A stretch of 64,000 nucleotides of DNA from an uncultured Pseudomonadales bacterium. Lineage in GTDB: Bacteria > Pseudomonadota > Gammaproteobacteria > Pseudomonadales > Azotimanducaceae. The notes beneath the pieces are model-generated. The model did no database searches. It was not told the origin of the DNA and was given only the letters and a program-made list of their open reading frames with translations. Positions 8,325 through 17,343 of this stretch are shown in pieces. Each line of letters begins with the position of its first letter. Positions within the stretch are counted from its first letter, which is position 1. The translations under genes were made by a program, and so were the position numbers. The stretch covers positions 182,538-246,537 of the forward strand of contig CALKBV010000002.1 of assembly GCA_937775265.1 (NCBI GenBank), written 5' to 3'.

Positions 8325-8864
8325 TTGCGCAGTTACCTCCCAGCCTTAGCCCTTCTCTGTTTGTTGGCCTCGTGCGCCACTCCGCGTGACCCGACGGTCC
8401 TTGATCTTACCTATTGGCGCTTTGACGGGAAGTTATCCATCCAGGAGGGTGGGAGATCACGAGTCGTCAACATAAACTGGCAGCAACGGGGTGATTCCAG
8501 CGATATTCACCTGAATGGACCACTGGGCATCGGGGACGTCCATATCCGAGCCATCGGTAATCAACTGATCATAGACACGGGTGGTAATTCCCAGGTCTAC
8601 CCGCTAGACCAGGACCTGGTTATTGAGGGCGATTCCTTCCGGTTGCCCTGGAAGCGGCTGGCCTACTGGGTGCAAGGGCTGCAGGGTCCTGACATGGCAC
8701 CGATTGAAGGCGCATTTTTGCGGGATGATTGGTCTGTCAGCATCCTTGATTCGGATAATAACGGCCCCAAATTGATTGTTCTGAGCCATCCTGAAGTACG
8801 CCTACGACTAAAGGTTCACAGGTGGCAGCGCGGTACAGTAAAAGGAACGGCAAACCAGATTTGA
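8325..8864 (+). CDS. lolB: outer-membrane lipoprotein insertion protein LolB
   Basis: Receives lipoproteins from LolA and inserts them in the outer membrane. 179 residues with TTG start directly after the TPR stop; signal peptide and lipobox 'LLASC' (C17). The core 'YWRFDGKLSI', 'LNGPLGIGDVHI' and 'PWKRLAYWVQG' match the family's beta-barrel fold. It probably shares the TPR gene's transcript. In E. coli and Pseudomonas ispE follows; here it does not. Confidence 0.9.
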   Translation: MRSYLPALALLCLLASCATPRDPTVLDLTYWRFDGKLSIQEGGRSRVVNINWQQRGDSSDIHLNGPLGIGDVHIRAIGNQLIIDTGGNSQVYPLDQDLVIEGDSFRLPWKRLAYWVQGLQGPDMAPIEGAFLRDDWSVSILDSDNNGPKLIVLSHPEVRLRLKVHRWQRGTVKGTANQI

Positions 8865-8954
8865 CAGCGGCTGTTACGAACAGCACAATAGCGCCTTTTT
8901 TTCATGGCATCGGCTTCCGATCAGTCCCTATTTAGATGGATTTGAGGCGCTGGT

Positions 8955-8994
8955 TTGGAACGAATCCATGCCTCGTTCCAAGACTCAGGCATGG
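8955..8994 (+). other. predicted H-type RNA pseudoknot
   Basis: Stem 1: TTGGAACGA (8955-8963) pairs perfectly with TCGTTCCAA (8973-8981). Stem 2: CCATGCC (8966-8972), in the loop of stem 1, pairs perfectly with GGCATGG (8988-8994). The loops are 2, 0 and 6 nt, compatible with a classical H-type pseudoknot. The reverse strand could form the same fold. It lies between lolB and tRNA-Gln/prs in non-coding sequence; function unknown. Confidence 0.55.
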
Positions 8995-9068
8995 TGATGT
9001 AGAGTCGGCCTTGGTAGAATGGCAGCCCCGCAACGGCGGTCATACTCAGGAAAATAAATTTAAGACTT

Positions 9069-9144
9069 TGGGGTGTCGCCAAGTCGGTAAGGCACAAGGT
9101 TTTGATCCTTGCATGCGCAGGTTCGAGTCCTGCCACCCCAGCCA
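9069..9144 (+). tRNA. tRNA-Gln (TTG)
   Basis: Acceptor stem TGGGGTG/CACCCCA, discriminator G and encoded CCA. Anticodon arm CAAGG-TTTTGAT-CCTTG gives anticodon TTG. T arm GCAGG-TTCGAGT-CCTGC. It precedes prs, as in Pseudomonas. Confidence 0.95.
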
Positions 9145-9207
9145 TATTTCAAATACCTCTTTCTTGTAAAAGAAAGACCTGAAAAAAAAAGAAAGGTCTG
9201 AAAAGTA

Positions 9208-10176
9208 GTGGCTGAACTAAAGATTTTCTCTGGAAATGCGCACAAGGAGTTGGCAACACGCGTTGTTGACAGGCTCCGGATGGACCTTGGGGCGGCCCAT
9301 GTTGGGCGATTCAGCGATGGTGAAGTCGCCGTGGAGATACACGATAATGTTCGCGGTAAGGACGTGTTCGTCATACAGCCAACCTGCGCGCCGACCAACG
9401 ATAACCTGATGGAACTGATGATCATAGCGGACTGTCTGCAGCGAGCATCTGCTGCACGGATCACCGCGGTTATCCCTTACTTTGGATATGCGCGGCAGGA
9501 TCGGCGCGTGAGATCGGCAAGGGTACCCATTACTGCGAAGGTGGTGGCCGACATGTTGGGAAGTGCCGGTATAAACCGAGTCCTGACAATTGACCTGCAT
9601 GCAGACCAGATTCAAGGTTTTTTTGATATACCGGTAGATAACATTTACGCCACACCGGTACTGTTGCTAGATATTGAGCGCCAGAATTACGAGGATTTGA
9701 TGATCGTATCTCCGGATGTTGGCGGAGTCGTTCGGGCACGGGCGATGGCAAAACAGTTGAACGACACTGATCTTGCCATCATTGACAAGAGACGTCCCGA
9801 GGCCAATGAGGCTGAGGTGATGCACATCATCGGTGACGTTGATGGTCGAACCTGCGTTCTGATCGACGACATGGTTGATACAGCCGGAACACTGTGCGCG
9901 GCGGCTAAGGCGCTGAAAAACAGCGGCGCAAAAAAAGTGGTTGCCTATTGCACCCATCCGGTATTGTCAGGACCGGCAATGGAAAATATTAATAACTCGG
10001 TGCTCGATGAGGTTGTCGTGACTGACACGATTCCCCTGAAAGAGGACGCATCGGCATCACCAAGAATTCGGCAGTTAAGTGTTGCCGATGAGTTGGCTGA
10101 ATCTATCAGGCGAATCAGTAATGAAGAGTCTTTAAGCGCGCTTTTCAAGAAGCGGATCCAACCAACACTGTTTTAA
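9208..10176 (+). CDS. prs: ribose-phosphate pyrophosphokinase
   Basis: Makes PRPP from ribose 5-phosphate and ATP for nucleotide, histidine and NAD synthesis. 322 residues from GTG 9208 (E. coli 315). Seen: 'RFSDGE', the ATP flexible loop '[10 protein letters not shown]', '[14 protein letters not shown]', and the PRPP-binding loop '[11 protein letters not shown]' near residues 217-227. It follows tRNA-Gln and may be partly transcribed with it. Its stop codon lies in the first unit of a triple 12-bp repeat. Confidence 0.97.
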   Translation: MAELKIFSGNAHKELATRVVDRLRMDLGAAHVGRFSDGEVAVEIHDNVRGKDVFVIQPTCAPTNDNLMELMIIADCLQRASAARITAVIPYFGYARQDRRVRSARVPITAKVVADMLGSAGINRVLTIDLHADQIQGFFDIPVDNIYATPVLLLDIERQNYEDLMIVSPDVGGVVRARAMAKQLNDTDLAIIDKRRPEANEAEVMHIIGDVDGRTCVLIDDMVDTAGTLCAAAKALKNSGAKKVVAYCTHPVLSGPAMENINNSVLDEVVVTDTIPLKEDASASPRIRQLSVADELAESIRRISNEESLSALFKKRIQPTLF

Positions 10177-10202
10177 GTACTGTTTTAGGTACTGTTTTAA
10201 GC
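10167..10202 (+). repeat. 12-bp tandem repeat, three copies, on the prs stop codon
   Basis: Units ACTGTTTTAAGT, ACTGTTTTAGGT and ACTGTTTTAAGC. Because the unit is four codons long, the prs stop is repeated in frame as TAA, TAG, TAA, each after CTG TTT. Confidence 0.9.
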
Positions 10203-10272
10203 ACACTTTCGTGCATAACCCGCCAGACACATGGTCGCAGTGTGTGTGGTGCCAATCTCTAAGGAGTGACAA

Positions 10273-10941
10273 ATGGCAGATTTCGAACTGAATGCCGAAC
10301 TGCGTACAGACAAAGGGAAAGGTGCGAGCCGCCGCCTACGTCGTAATGCAGACATGATTCCAGCTATCCTCTATGGCGCAGGTAAGGACCCACAGTCCTT
10401 GACCCTTGCGCACAAAGATATACACAAAGCCTGTGAGAACGAGGCTTTCTTTTCTCACATTATTACGATCAACGCCGACGGGGACAGCCAGCAGGCCATC
10501 ATTAAAGACCTACAGCGTCATCCAGCAAAAGACCGCATCATGCATGCTGACTTTCTGCGTATTCAGATGGACCAGGCTATTACCGTAGAGGTTCCGCTAC
10601 ACTTCCTGAACGAAGACAGTTGTTTGGGTGTCCGCCAGGGAGGCGGAAACGTTTCACACAATATGACTTCTATCGAGATCAGCTGTCTGCCAGGTGATCT
10701 GCCTGAGTATATTGAAGTAGACATCGAGGACCTGGATCTGGGTGATGCTATCCATATGAGCGGCCTCAAACTGGCTGAAGAGCTATCTATACCGTCTTTG
10801 CAGCAGGGTCCAGATCACGACCATGTAGTGGTTTCGGTTAACGCTCCCAAGCGGGCTGAAGAGCTCGATGAAGAAACTGCTTCTGCTGAAGACGCACCGG
10901 CTGATGAATCGGACGGCGATGACGAACCCGGGGACGAGTAA
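10273..10941 (+). CDS. rplY: 50S ribosomal protein L25, long Ctc type
   Basis: Binds 5S rRNA in the large subunit. 222 residues, the two-domain Ctc/TL5 form rather than the 94-residue E. coli form. The N-terminal domain shows 'GKGASRRLRRNADMIPAILYG'; the C-terminal TL5-type beta domain includes 'VEVPLHFLNEDSC'. The tail is very acidic (about 40 residues rich in Glu/Asp). A ribosome-binding site AAGGAG precedes the ATG. Located between prs and pth, the usual place in this group. Confidence 0.95.
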   Translation: MADFELNAELRTDKGKGASRRLRRNADMIPAILYGAGKDPQSLTLAHKDIHKACENEAFFSHIITINADGDSQQAIIKDLQRHPAKDRIMHADFLRIQMDQAITVEVPLHFLNEDSCLGVRQGGGNVSHNMTSIEISCLPGDLPEYIEVDIEDLDLGDAIHMSGLKLAEELSIPSLQQGPDHDHVVVSVNAPKRAEELDEETASAEDAPADESDGDDEPGDE

Positions 10942-10977
10942 CCTCGTCACCTTGTGTGACTATGCCAGGGTGTGACG

Positions 10978-11583
10978 ATGTCAGGTTTAACCCAAACAGG
11001 TTCACCCCTGCCGCTTAAGCTGATCGCCGGGATAGGTAATCCTGGTGCTCAATATGCCAATACCCGCCATAACGCGGGTGTCTGGTTTATTGAAAGGCTG
11101 GCAGAAAAATTTGGCGCGTCCTTCAAACCTGAAAAAAAATTCTTTGGTCGTACGTCTTTGATTAACGTCGATGGCGTTGAAGTTCGATTGCTCGTACCCG
11201 ATACCTACATGAATGAGTCGGGTAAAAGCATCGGTGTACTGGCAAATTTTTTCAAAATCGAACCCCCGGAAATGCTCGTTGCCCATGATGAAATCGATTT
11301 CCCCTCTGGCAAAATTAGATTCAAGCAGGAAGGCGGGCTGGCAGGCCACAATGGTCTACGAGATATTTCCAACCGGCTCGCCGGTGCCACCGACTTTAAC
11401 CGATTGAGGATTGGCGTTGGTCACCCTGGGGACAGGACCGACGTGACCGGTCATGTGCTAGGAAAGGTCTCGGCAAAGGACCGCGAGCTGATTGAAAATT
11501 GTATTGAAGATGCCATCGCTACCATACCGTGTGCTGTAAACGGCGACTGGCAGTTAGCCATGCAACAACTGCACAACGTGTAA
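10978..11583 (+). CDS. pth: peptidyl-tRNA hydrolase
   Basis: Releases tRNA from peptidyl-tRNA that has dropped off ribosomes. The family signature is present: 'GIGNPG' with the substrate-binding Asn, catalytic His in 'TRHNAG', Asp in 'VAHDEID' and 'GGLAGHNGLRDI'. Start chosen at ATG 10978, with an AGGG about 8 nt upstream; the track's GTG at 10972 adds two residues and cannot be excluded. About 201 residues; it has roughly 10 more N-terminal residues than E. coli Pth. Confidence 0.96.
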   Translation: MSGLTQTGSPLPLKLIAGIGNPGAQYANTRHNAGVWFIERLAEKFGASFKPEKKFFGRTSLINVDGVEVRLLVPDTYMNESGKSIGVLANFFKIEPPEMLVAHDEIDFPSGKIRFKQEGGLAGHNGLRDISNRLAGATDFNRLRIGVGHPGDRTDVTGHVLGKVSAKDRELIENCIEDAIATIPCAVNGDWQLAMQQLHNV

Positions 11584-11616
11584 TCCACCGGCTGGTTGCC
11601 ATCAAGAGAGAGAATC

Positions 11617-12708
11617 ATGGGATTTAATTGTGGGATTGTAGGCTTGCCCAATGTCGGTAAATCGACGCTGTTCAATGCGTTGACACGAGCGGGCGTAGGT
11701 GCTGAAAACTTTCCGTTCTGCACGATCGAACCGAACTCTGGCATCGTTCCGATGCCGGATCCAAGACTGGACAAGCTCGCAAGCATTGTTTCTCCGGAAA
11801 AGGTGATTCCCACGACGATGGAGTTCGTCGACATTGCGGGTCTGGTCGCCGGCGCCTCAAAAGGTGAGGGGCTTGGTAACCAGTTCCTCGCAAATATCCG
11901 CCAAACCGATGCCATTGCTCATGTTGTTCGCTGTTTTGAAGATGAAAATGTCACTCATGTTTCGAACAAGGTGAATCCGGTAGAAGACATCGAAGTGATA
12001 AACACCGAGCTGCAATTGGCAGATCTCCAAACCCTGGAGAATGGAATCAATCGGGTCTCAAGATTAGCCAAGAGCGGCGACAAGGAGGAAATTGCCAGGG
12101 TGGAATACCTGGAGGGTCTGCAGGCTCATATTGATGAGGGTCAGCCAGCCAGGACTTTTGCAACACCGGACGATTACGCGGACACCCTTCGGGACCTGCA
12201 TCTGTTAACCATGAAACCTGTGTTGTATATCGCGAACGTTGATGAAGAAGGTTTTGAAGGTAATCCTCACCTGGATGCAGTTCGCAGAATTGCAGAGACA
12301 GAAAGCGCAGAGCTCGTCGCCATCTGCAATAAACTGGAAGCAGAAATAGCGGAACTGGACGATGAAGAAAGGGCCGAGTTCCTGGGTGATTTGGGTATGG
12401 AAGCACCAGGTCTGGATCGAGTGATCCGGGCCGGCTACAGACTGCTTGGCTTGCAGACTTATTTTACTGCAGGACCCAAGGAAGCGCGGGCCTGGACAGT
12501 CAGAAACGGCGTAAGTGCACCGCAGGCGGCTGGCGTTATCCATACTGACTTCGAGAAAGGCTTCATTAAAGCCGAAGTGATCGGGTACGAAGACTACATT
12601 CAGTATGACGGGGAAGGCGGCGCCAAGGGCGCCGGTCGTTTACGCCTTGAGGGCAAGGAATATATTGTTCAGGATGGGGACGTCATCCACTTTCGGTTTA
12701 ACGTCTGA
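11617..12708 (+). CDS. ychF: ribosome-binding ATPase/GTPase YchF (OLA1 family)
   Basis: Obg-family P-loop protein that prefers ATP and binds ribosomes; in E. coli it is linked to oxidative-stress control. 363 residues from ATG 11617, which opens the family start '[19 protein letters not shown]'; the track's earlier start adds seven unsupported residues. Walker A 'GLPNVGKST' at 8-16, switch 'DIAGLV', then coiled-coil and C-terminal TGS domain ('[15 protein letters not shown]'). It follows pth by 33 nt, the pth-ychF pairing seen across gammaproteobacteria. Confidence 0.97.
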   Translation: MGFNCGIVGLPNVGKSTLFNALTRAGVGAENFPFCTIEPNSGIVPMPDPRLDKLASIVSPEKVIPTTMEFVDIAGLVAGASKGEGLGNQFLANIRQTDAIAHVVRCFEDENVTHVSNKVNPVEDIEVINTELQLADLQTLENGINRVSRLAKSGDKEEIARVEYLEGLQAHIDEGQPARTFATPDDYADTLRDLHLLTMKPVLYIANVDEEGFEGNPHLDAVRRIAETESAELVAICNKLEAEIAELDDEERAEFLGDLGMEAPGLDRVIRAGYRLLGLQTYFTAGPKEARAWTVRNGVSAPQAAGVIHTDFEKGFIKAEVIGYEDYIQYDGEGGAKGAGRLRLEGKEYIVQDGDVIHFRFNV

Positions 12709-12882
12709 TCTTGACAAAAAAGCCAGCCACTCGGTTTGTTTTAAAAGAGACGCGCTAACACCATGACAAACTATGTCGTTGCAACCTCGACTCTGTTGCT
12801 CAATACGACAAAACTTCCGCTTTCAGTTAACCATCCGTGGTTACCGCGACCCTGAAGAATCGTCTTAGCGCGATCTAGCTTA

Positions 12883-14958
12883 TCAGGCAGCGTTTGCCTT
12901 CTTGATAACCTCTTCAGCGACACTGTTCGGACATCCCGCATAGTGGCTAAATTCCATAGAGAACTGGCCACGACCTGAAGTCATGGTTCGCAGGTCGCCA
13001 ATGTAACCAAACATCTCGGCCAAAGGAGCAGTTGCCTTAACCCTGACGCCGGTGGACGCTGCGTCCTGGCCCTGGATCATCCCGCGCCGACGGTTCAGGT
13101 CACCAATAACGTCACCGACATGCTCTTCCGGGGTAAACACATCGATCTTCATGATCGGTTCCATCAACTGAGGACCGGCCTTCGGCATGCTCTGACGATA
13201 AGCTGCCCTGGAAGCCAGTTCGTAGGCAATGGCAGAAGAATCAACCGCGTGGAAACCACCATCAACCAACGTTACTTTCACGTCAAGCAGTGGGTAACCG
13301 GCCAGTGGACCAGCGTCCATACTCATCTTGAAACCCTTTTCTACCGCCGGCCAGAATTCACGAGGGACGTTTCCGCCAGTCACCTTCGACTCAAATTCAA
13401 ATCCGGTACCTGCTTCCGCGGGCTCAACGATGTAATCGATCTTCGCAAACTGTCCAGCACCACCCGTTTGCTTCTTGTGGGTGTAGCTATCTTCCAGTTT
13501 TTGAGTGATAGATTCCCGATAAGCCACCTGTGGCGCGCCTACGTCAACTTCTACGCCGTGGGTCCGCTTGAGGATATCGACCTTGATATCCAGGTGCAGT
13601 TCACCCATGCCTTTCATGATGGTTTCACCGGATTCTTCATCTGTCTCAACTCTGAATGAAGGATCCTCTTGAATCATCTTGCCAAGCGCAACGCCCATTT
13701 TCTCTGATGCGGCCTTGTCCTTCGGGTGGATCGCGATTGAGATAACGGGATCCGGGAACACCATAGGTTCCAGTGTGGCGGGGAGCTTGGGGTCACATAG
13801 CGTGTGGCCGGTTCGGGTATTTTTCATACCGATCAATGCCACGATATCCCCAGCCTGTGCGGAATCCCTTTCAATGCGCTCATCCGCGTGCATTTCGACG
13901 ATACGACCAATTCGTTCGGTTTTCCCAGTAAAGGTATTAAGTGCGCTATCACCCTTTTTAATGCTGCCGGCGTAAATGCGAGTGAACGTGAGTGCGCCGA
14001 ACCGATCATCCATAATCTTGAAAGCAAGGGCGCGAAGCGGCCCTTCTGGGTCGACAATAGCGAATTCACCGGTTTCGTTACCCTCCAGGTCAACCTCTGG
14101 CTGAGGATTTACCTCAGTCGGGTTTGGCAGATAATCGACAACAGCATTCAGTACTAACTGAATCCCTTTGTTCTTGAATGCAGAACCACAGTAAGTCGGG
14201 AAAAAATCGAGATTAATCGTTCCTTTTTTGATACATGCCTTGATCGTATCCATCTCTGGCTCTTCACCTTCTTCCAGATACATCATCATGGCTTCGTCAT
14301 CATGCTCGAGTGCGCTTTCGATCAGAATCTCACGATATTCTTCAACTTTGTCAACCATGTCGGCCGGCACGTCTTCCTGATGATAACTTTGGGGGTCGCC
14401 AGAGTCGTCCCAGATCCAGGCTTTCCTGGAGAGCAAGTCAACGACGCCGACAAAATCATCTTCCTCGCCAATAGGCAGTGTCATGATCAGCGGGTGCGCG
14501 CCCAGAACCTTTTCAATTTGATCCGTGACACGATAAAAGTCAGCACCGAGGCGATCCATCTTGTTGACGAAGATAATTCGTGCAACCTTCGAGTCGTTCG
14601 CATAACGCCAGTTGGTTTCAGACTGGGGCTCAACGCCTCCGGAGCCACAAAAAACACCAACTCCACCATCAAGCACCTTTAATGATCGATAGACTTCGAT
14701 CGTAAAGTCGACGTGGCCAGGCGTATCGATAATGTTGAGTCGGTGATCATCCCAGAATGCTGTGGTTGCAGCGGATTGGATCGTGATGCCACGCTCCTGT
14801 TCCTGTTCCATGAAATCAGTTGTTGCCGCGCCATCGTGAACTTCACCCAACTTGTGGATCTTTCCCGTCAATTTCAGGATCCGCTCTGTCGTGGTGGTCT
14901 TGCCAGCATCTACGTGGGCGAAAATGCCGATATTTCGATATTTCGTTAAGTCAGTCAT
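12883..14958 (-). CDS. fusA2: elongation factor G, second paralogue (FusA2 type)
   Basis: Translational GTPase of the EF-G family, 691 residues. G1 '[15 protein letters not shown]', G3 '[11 protein letters not shown]', G4 'NKMD'. It differs from the str-operon EF-G in this window: '[30 protein letters not shown]' and '[11 protein letters not shown]' mark the second EF-G class found in Pseudomonas and relatives. The track's GTG at 14961 precedes an ATG at 14958, used here. It is monocistronic, with about 170 nt to ychF (convergent) and 460 nt to lipA. Whether it performs translocation, ribosome recycling or a stress role cannot be told from sequence. Confidence 0.93.
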   Translation of the reverse strand: MTDLTKYRNIGIFAHVDAGKTTTTERILKLTGKIHKLGEVHDGAATTDFMEQEQERGITIQSAATTAFWDDHRLNIIDTPGHVDFTIEVYRSLKVLDGGVGVFCGSGGVEPQSETNWRYANDSKVARIIFVNKMDRLGADFYRVTDQIEKVLGAHPLIMTLPIGEEDDFVGVVDLLSRKAWIWDDSGDPQSYHQEDVPADMVDKVEEYREILIESALEHDDEAMMMYLEEGEEPEMDTIKACIKKGTINLDFFPTYCGSAFKNKGIQLVLNAVVDYLPNPTEVNPQPEVDLEGNETGEFAIVDPEGPLRALAFKIMDDRFGALTFTRIYAGSIKKGDSALNTFTGKTERIGRIVEMHADERIERDSAQAGDIVALIGMKNTRTGHTLCDPKLPATLEPMVFPDPVISIAIHPKDKAASEKMGVALGKMIQEDPSFRVETDEESGETIMKGMGELHLDIKVDILKRTHGVEVDVGAPQVAYRESITQKLEDSYTHKKQTGGAGQFAKIDYIVEPAEAGTGFEFESKVTGGNVPREFWPAVEKGFKMSMDAGPLAGYPLLDVKVTLVDGGFHAVDSSAIAYELASRAAYRQSMPKAGPQLMEPIMKIDVFTPEEHVGDVIGDLNRRRGMIQGQDAASTGVRVKATAPLAEMFGYIGDLRTMTSGRGQFSMEFSHYAGCPNSVAEEVIKKANAA

Positions 14959-14961
14959 CAC

Positions 14962-15422
14962 AATGGCTCGTGTTCAATTCAGTCAATTTGGAGTGTCCAG
15001 GGGCAACCTTGAGTGGGTGCAAATTCTAGCAAACCCTGGAGAGGGGGCGCTTTCACGCGGGCGCATCATATATCAAGAACAAGTTGTGTTCTATAGGTGT
15101 CAGGCAAAAACTCTGCGGCAAAATAGTCGAATCTAACTTATTTAAATCTATAGACTTAACTAGAGAAGGCCGGCAAGCCGGGCAACCCTGGCTTATTGGA
15201 GCCAGGCCGGTGGCCTATCGAACCAGCGAAACACGCTAAACACCCCGTCCGCCGTTGGTGAGACTTTTAAATCGACACCTCGCCAGCAACAACCGAAGCT
15301 TCCAGCGGTAACACCTTGAGTTGTGCCCCCGCCAGACCCGCTCGAGGCCATAAAAACCCAGATAAGCGGACGTACAGAGTGAATTGATAAAATAGATACA
15401 GAACTGACTTTGTAGGTCGAAG
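14962..15422. other. intergenic stretch, no clear gene
   Basis: 460 bases upstream of fusA2 and downstream of lipA. It holds a hairpin CCTGGCT-TATTGG-AGCCAGG at 15187-15206 in GC-rich sequence without a T-run. A minus frame of 52 codons (15193-15351) is open but matches nothing I recognise. Any fusA2 promoter should lie here; no strong hexamers are seen. Confidence 0.5.
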
Positions 15423-16385
15423 CTACTTCTGAGCGACGAATTCTCCGGTAGCTTGCAGGTCCGCATGGTAAGAAGACCTTACAAGGGGGCCACTTGCCAC
15501 ATGATGGAAGCCCAATTCATTCCCAACTCGCGCAAGTTCGTCAAACTCATCAGGATGGGCAAATCGTTCAACAGCAAGATGGTCACGACTGGGCTGCAGG
15601 TACTGCCCCAGCGTCAGCATCTCTACATTGTGGGCACGCAGATCCTTCATGACCTCAATGACTTCTTCATTGGTTTCCCCCAGACCGAGCATTAAACCTG
15701 ACTTGGTGGGGACATCTGGGTTCTGCGATTTGAAAGCCTGGAGCAACTCCAAAGACCATTTGTAATCAGCCCCCGGCCGCGCCTTTTTATACAATCGCGG
15801 CACCGTCTCAAGATTGTGATTGAACACATCTGGTGGCGTGGCTGACAGTATTTCGACCGCAATATCCATGCGTCCCCTGAAATCCGGTACCAGCACTTCA
15901 ATCGTCGTATCCGGATTGAGCGACCTGACACTCGAGATACATTCCGCGAAATGAGTGGCGCCGCTGTCCTTCAGGTCGTCACGGTCCACTGATGTCACAA
16001 CAACATATTTGAGGCCCATTTCCTGCACGGCTTCTGCGAGTTGTCCAGGTTCATCCTGGTCCAGCTCTTTGGGGCTGCCATGTGCAACATCGCAGAATGG
16101 ACAACGCCGGGTACAGATTTCACCCATGATCATAAACGTCGCTGTTCCGTGCGAGAAACACTCAGGTAAGTTGGGGCAACTGGCTTCCTCGCAGACTGAC
16201 GCCAGCTTTCTCCGCCTGAGAATATCCTTGATCCGCGTGATCTCCGGATTGGTTCGAATACGGACCCGAATCCAGTCAGGTTTTCGCAGCAAGGCGGTCG
16301 TGGGAATGACTTTGACAGGAATTCGGCGAACCTTGTCCGCTCCTCTCAGTTTCTCTCCCGGGACCATCCGATTCTTGTCGACCAT
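15423..16385 (-). CDS. lipA: lipoyl synthase
   Basis: Radical-SAM enzyme that inserts two sulfurs into the protein-bound octanoyl chain. 320 residues (E. coli 321). The radical-SAM cluster motif is 'CTRRCPFC'; the sacrificial auxiliary-cluster motif '[12 protein letters not shown]' precedes it; the terminal 'RSSYHA' carries the conserved serine ligand. ATG overlaps the lipB stop by one base (TAATG), so the two lipoate steps are translationally coupled. Confidence 0.97.
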   Translation of the reverse strand: MVDKNRMVPGEKLRGADKVRRIPVKVIPTTALLRKPDWIRVRIRTNPEITRIKDILRRRKLASVCEEASCPNLPECFSHGTATFMIMGEICTRRCPFCDVAHGSPKELDQDEPGQLAEAVQEMGLKYVVVTSVDRDDLKDSGATHFAECISSVRSLNPDTTIEVLVPDFRGRMDIAVEILSATPPDVFNHNLETVPRLYKKARPGADYKWSLELLQAFKSQNPDVPTKSGLMLGLGETNEEVIEVMKDLRAHNVEMLTLGQYLQPSRDHLAVERFAHPDEFDELARVGNELGFHHVASGPLVRSSYHADLQATGEFVAQK

Positions 16386-17026
16386 TAGAGCGTTCTCAAT
16401 CTGGGATCGCCATCATACCCGATTTGTTGGACCAGAATATCGGTCAGTTCTTCGATTATCTTTACCATCGGACGGTCAATACCAAGGCGCTTCATGTCGA
16501 CTACCTCGAGGCCCTCAATGCCGCAAGGATTAATGTTCGAGAAGGGGCCAAGGTCCATATCGACATTCAGGCTAAATCCGTGATAGCTGCGGCCTTTCCG
16601 AATACGCAGGCCAAGCGCCGCGAGTTTTCTGCCATCAACATAAACCCCCGGCGCCTCAGGCTTTGCTTCAGCGGCAACCCCGTAAGATTTAATCAGCTGA
16701 ACAATCGATTGTTCGATAGCAGTCACCAGGTCGCGGACCCCCAGTTGCAGCCGCCGGATATCCAGCAGTAAATAGCACACCAGTTGCCCAGGACCATGGT
16801 ATGTCACCTGCCCCCCCCGGTCGGAATGGACAATAGGAATATCACCTGGCGTCAGCAGATGTTGGACTTTCCCTGCCTGGCCAAGGGTATAGACGCGTGG
16901 ATGCTGCACGAACCAGAATTCATCGGCCGCGCACTCGTCCCGGCTATAGGTGAAGCTTTTCATTGCTTGCCAGGTCTCGGTGTAAGGTTTTTCACCGAGG
17001 TTTTTAACAACAAGCGACTGGCCCAT
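16385..17026 (-). CDS. lipB: octanoyl-[acyl carrier protein]:protein N-octanoyltransferase
   Basis: Moves octanoyl from ACP to lipoyl domains, supplying LipA's substrate. 213 residues. '[15 protein letters not shown]' is the family signature; the catalytic Lys lies in 'GRKLAALG' and the catalytic Cys in 'NPCGIEGL'. It lies 1 nt after ybeD, in the usual dacA-ybeD-lipB-lipA order. Confidence 0.96.
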   Translation of the reverse strand: MGQSLVVKNLGEKPYTETWQAMKSFTYSRDECAADEFWFVQHPRVYTLGQAGKVQHLLTPGDIPIVHSDRGGQVTYHGPGQLVCYLLLDIRRLQLGVRDLVTAIEQSIVQLIKSYGVAAEAKPEAPGVYVDGRKLAALGLRIRKGRSYHGFSLNVDMDLGPFSNINPCGIEGLEVVDMKRLGIDRPMVKIIEELTDILVQQIGYDGDPRLRTL

Positions 17027-17027
17027 G

Positions 17028-17288
17028 CTACAGAACCAGCCTTACGGCTTCGATTTCCTTTAGATCAGCAAACAACGCATCCAGATGTTCCTTGCTCTGG
17101 GCAACCAACATAAATGATATCGAAACGAAGTTGCCTTTCCTGCTGGTCTTCTGGGAGATTTTGTCAGTCGTCATTGCCGGATCGTGCTTTGCCACCACAT
17201 CGCAAACCTGGCTGTGAAACTCCGGCGTCACATCGCCTACTACCTTGATGGGATAGTCGCAGGGAAATATTATTTTAGGATCTGTCAC
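17028..17288 (-). CDS. ybeD: YbeD-family (DUF493/UPF0250) protein
   Basis: 86 residues with the family's ACT-like fold; 'FPCDYPIKVVG' and 'SRKGNFVSIS' are typical. Biochemical role unknown; almost always between dacA and lipB. Start GTG at 17288. No ribosome-binding site precedes it: the upstream sequence is a tandem repeat that copies the start region several times. Confidence 0.92.
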   Translation of the reverse strand: MTDPKIIFPCDYPIKVVGDVTPEFHSQVCDVVAKHDPAMTTDKISQKTSRKGNFVSISFMLVAQSKEHLDALFADLKEIEAVRLVL

Positions 17289-17333
17289 GTTTTTAAGGTC
17301 ACGTTTTTAAGTCACGTTTTTAAGCACGTTTTT
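17284..17333. repeat. 13-14-bp tandem repeat on the ybeD start codon
   Basis: Plus-strand units GTCACGTTTTTAAG, GTCACGTTTTTAA, GTCACGTTTTTAAG and a partial CACGTTTTT. Each carries one copy of the ybeD GTG start on the minus strand; the upstream copies open only very short frames. Confidence 0.9.
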
Positions 17334-17343
17334 CGACTCAGGG

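Noticed and set aside
15193-15351. 52-codon minus frame downstream of lipA
   Set aside because: Open frame with plausible residues but no recognisable domain, no ribosome-binding site and no conserved context that I can name.
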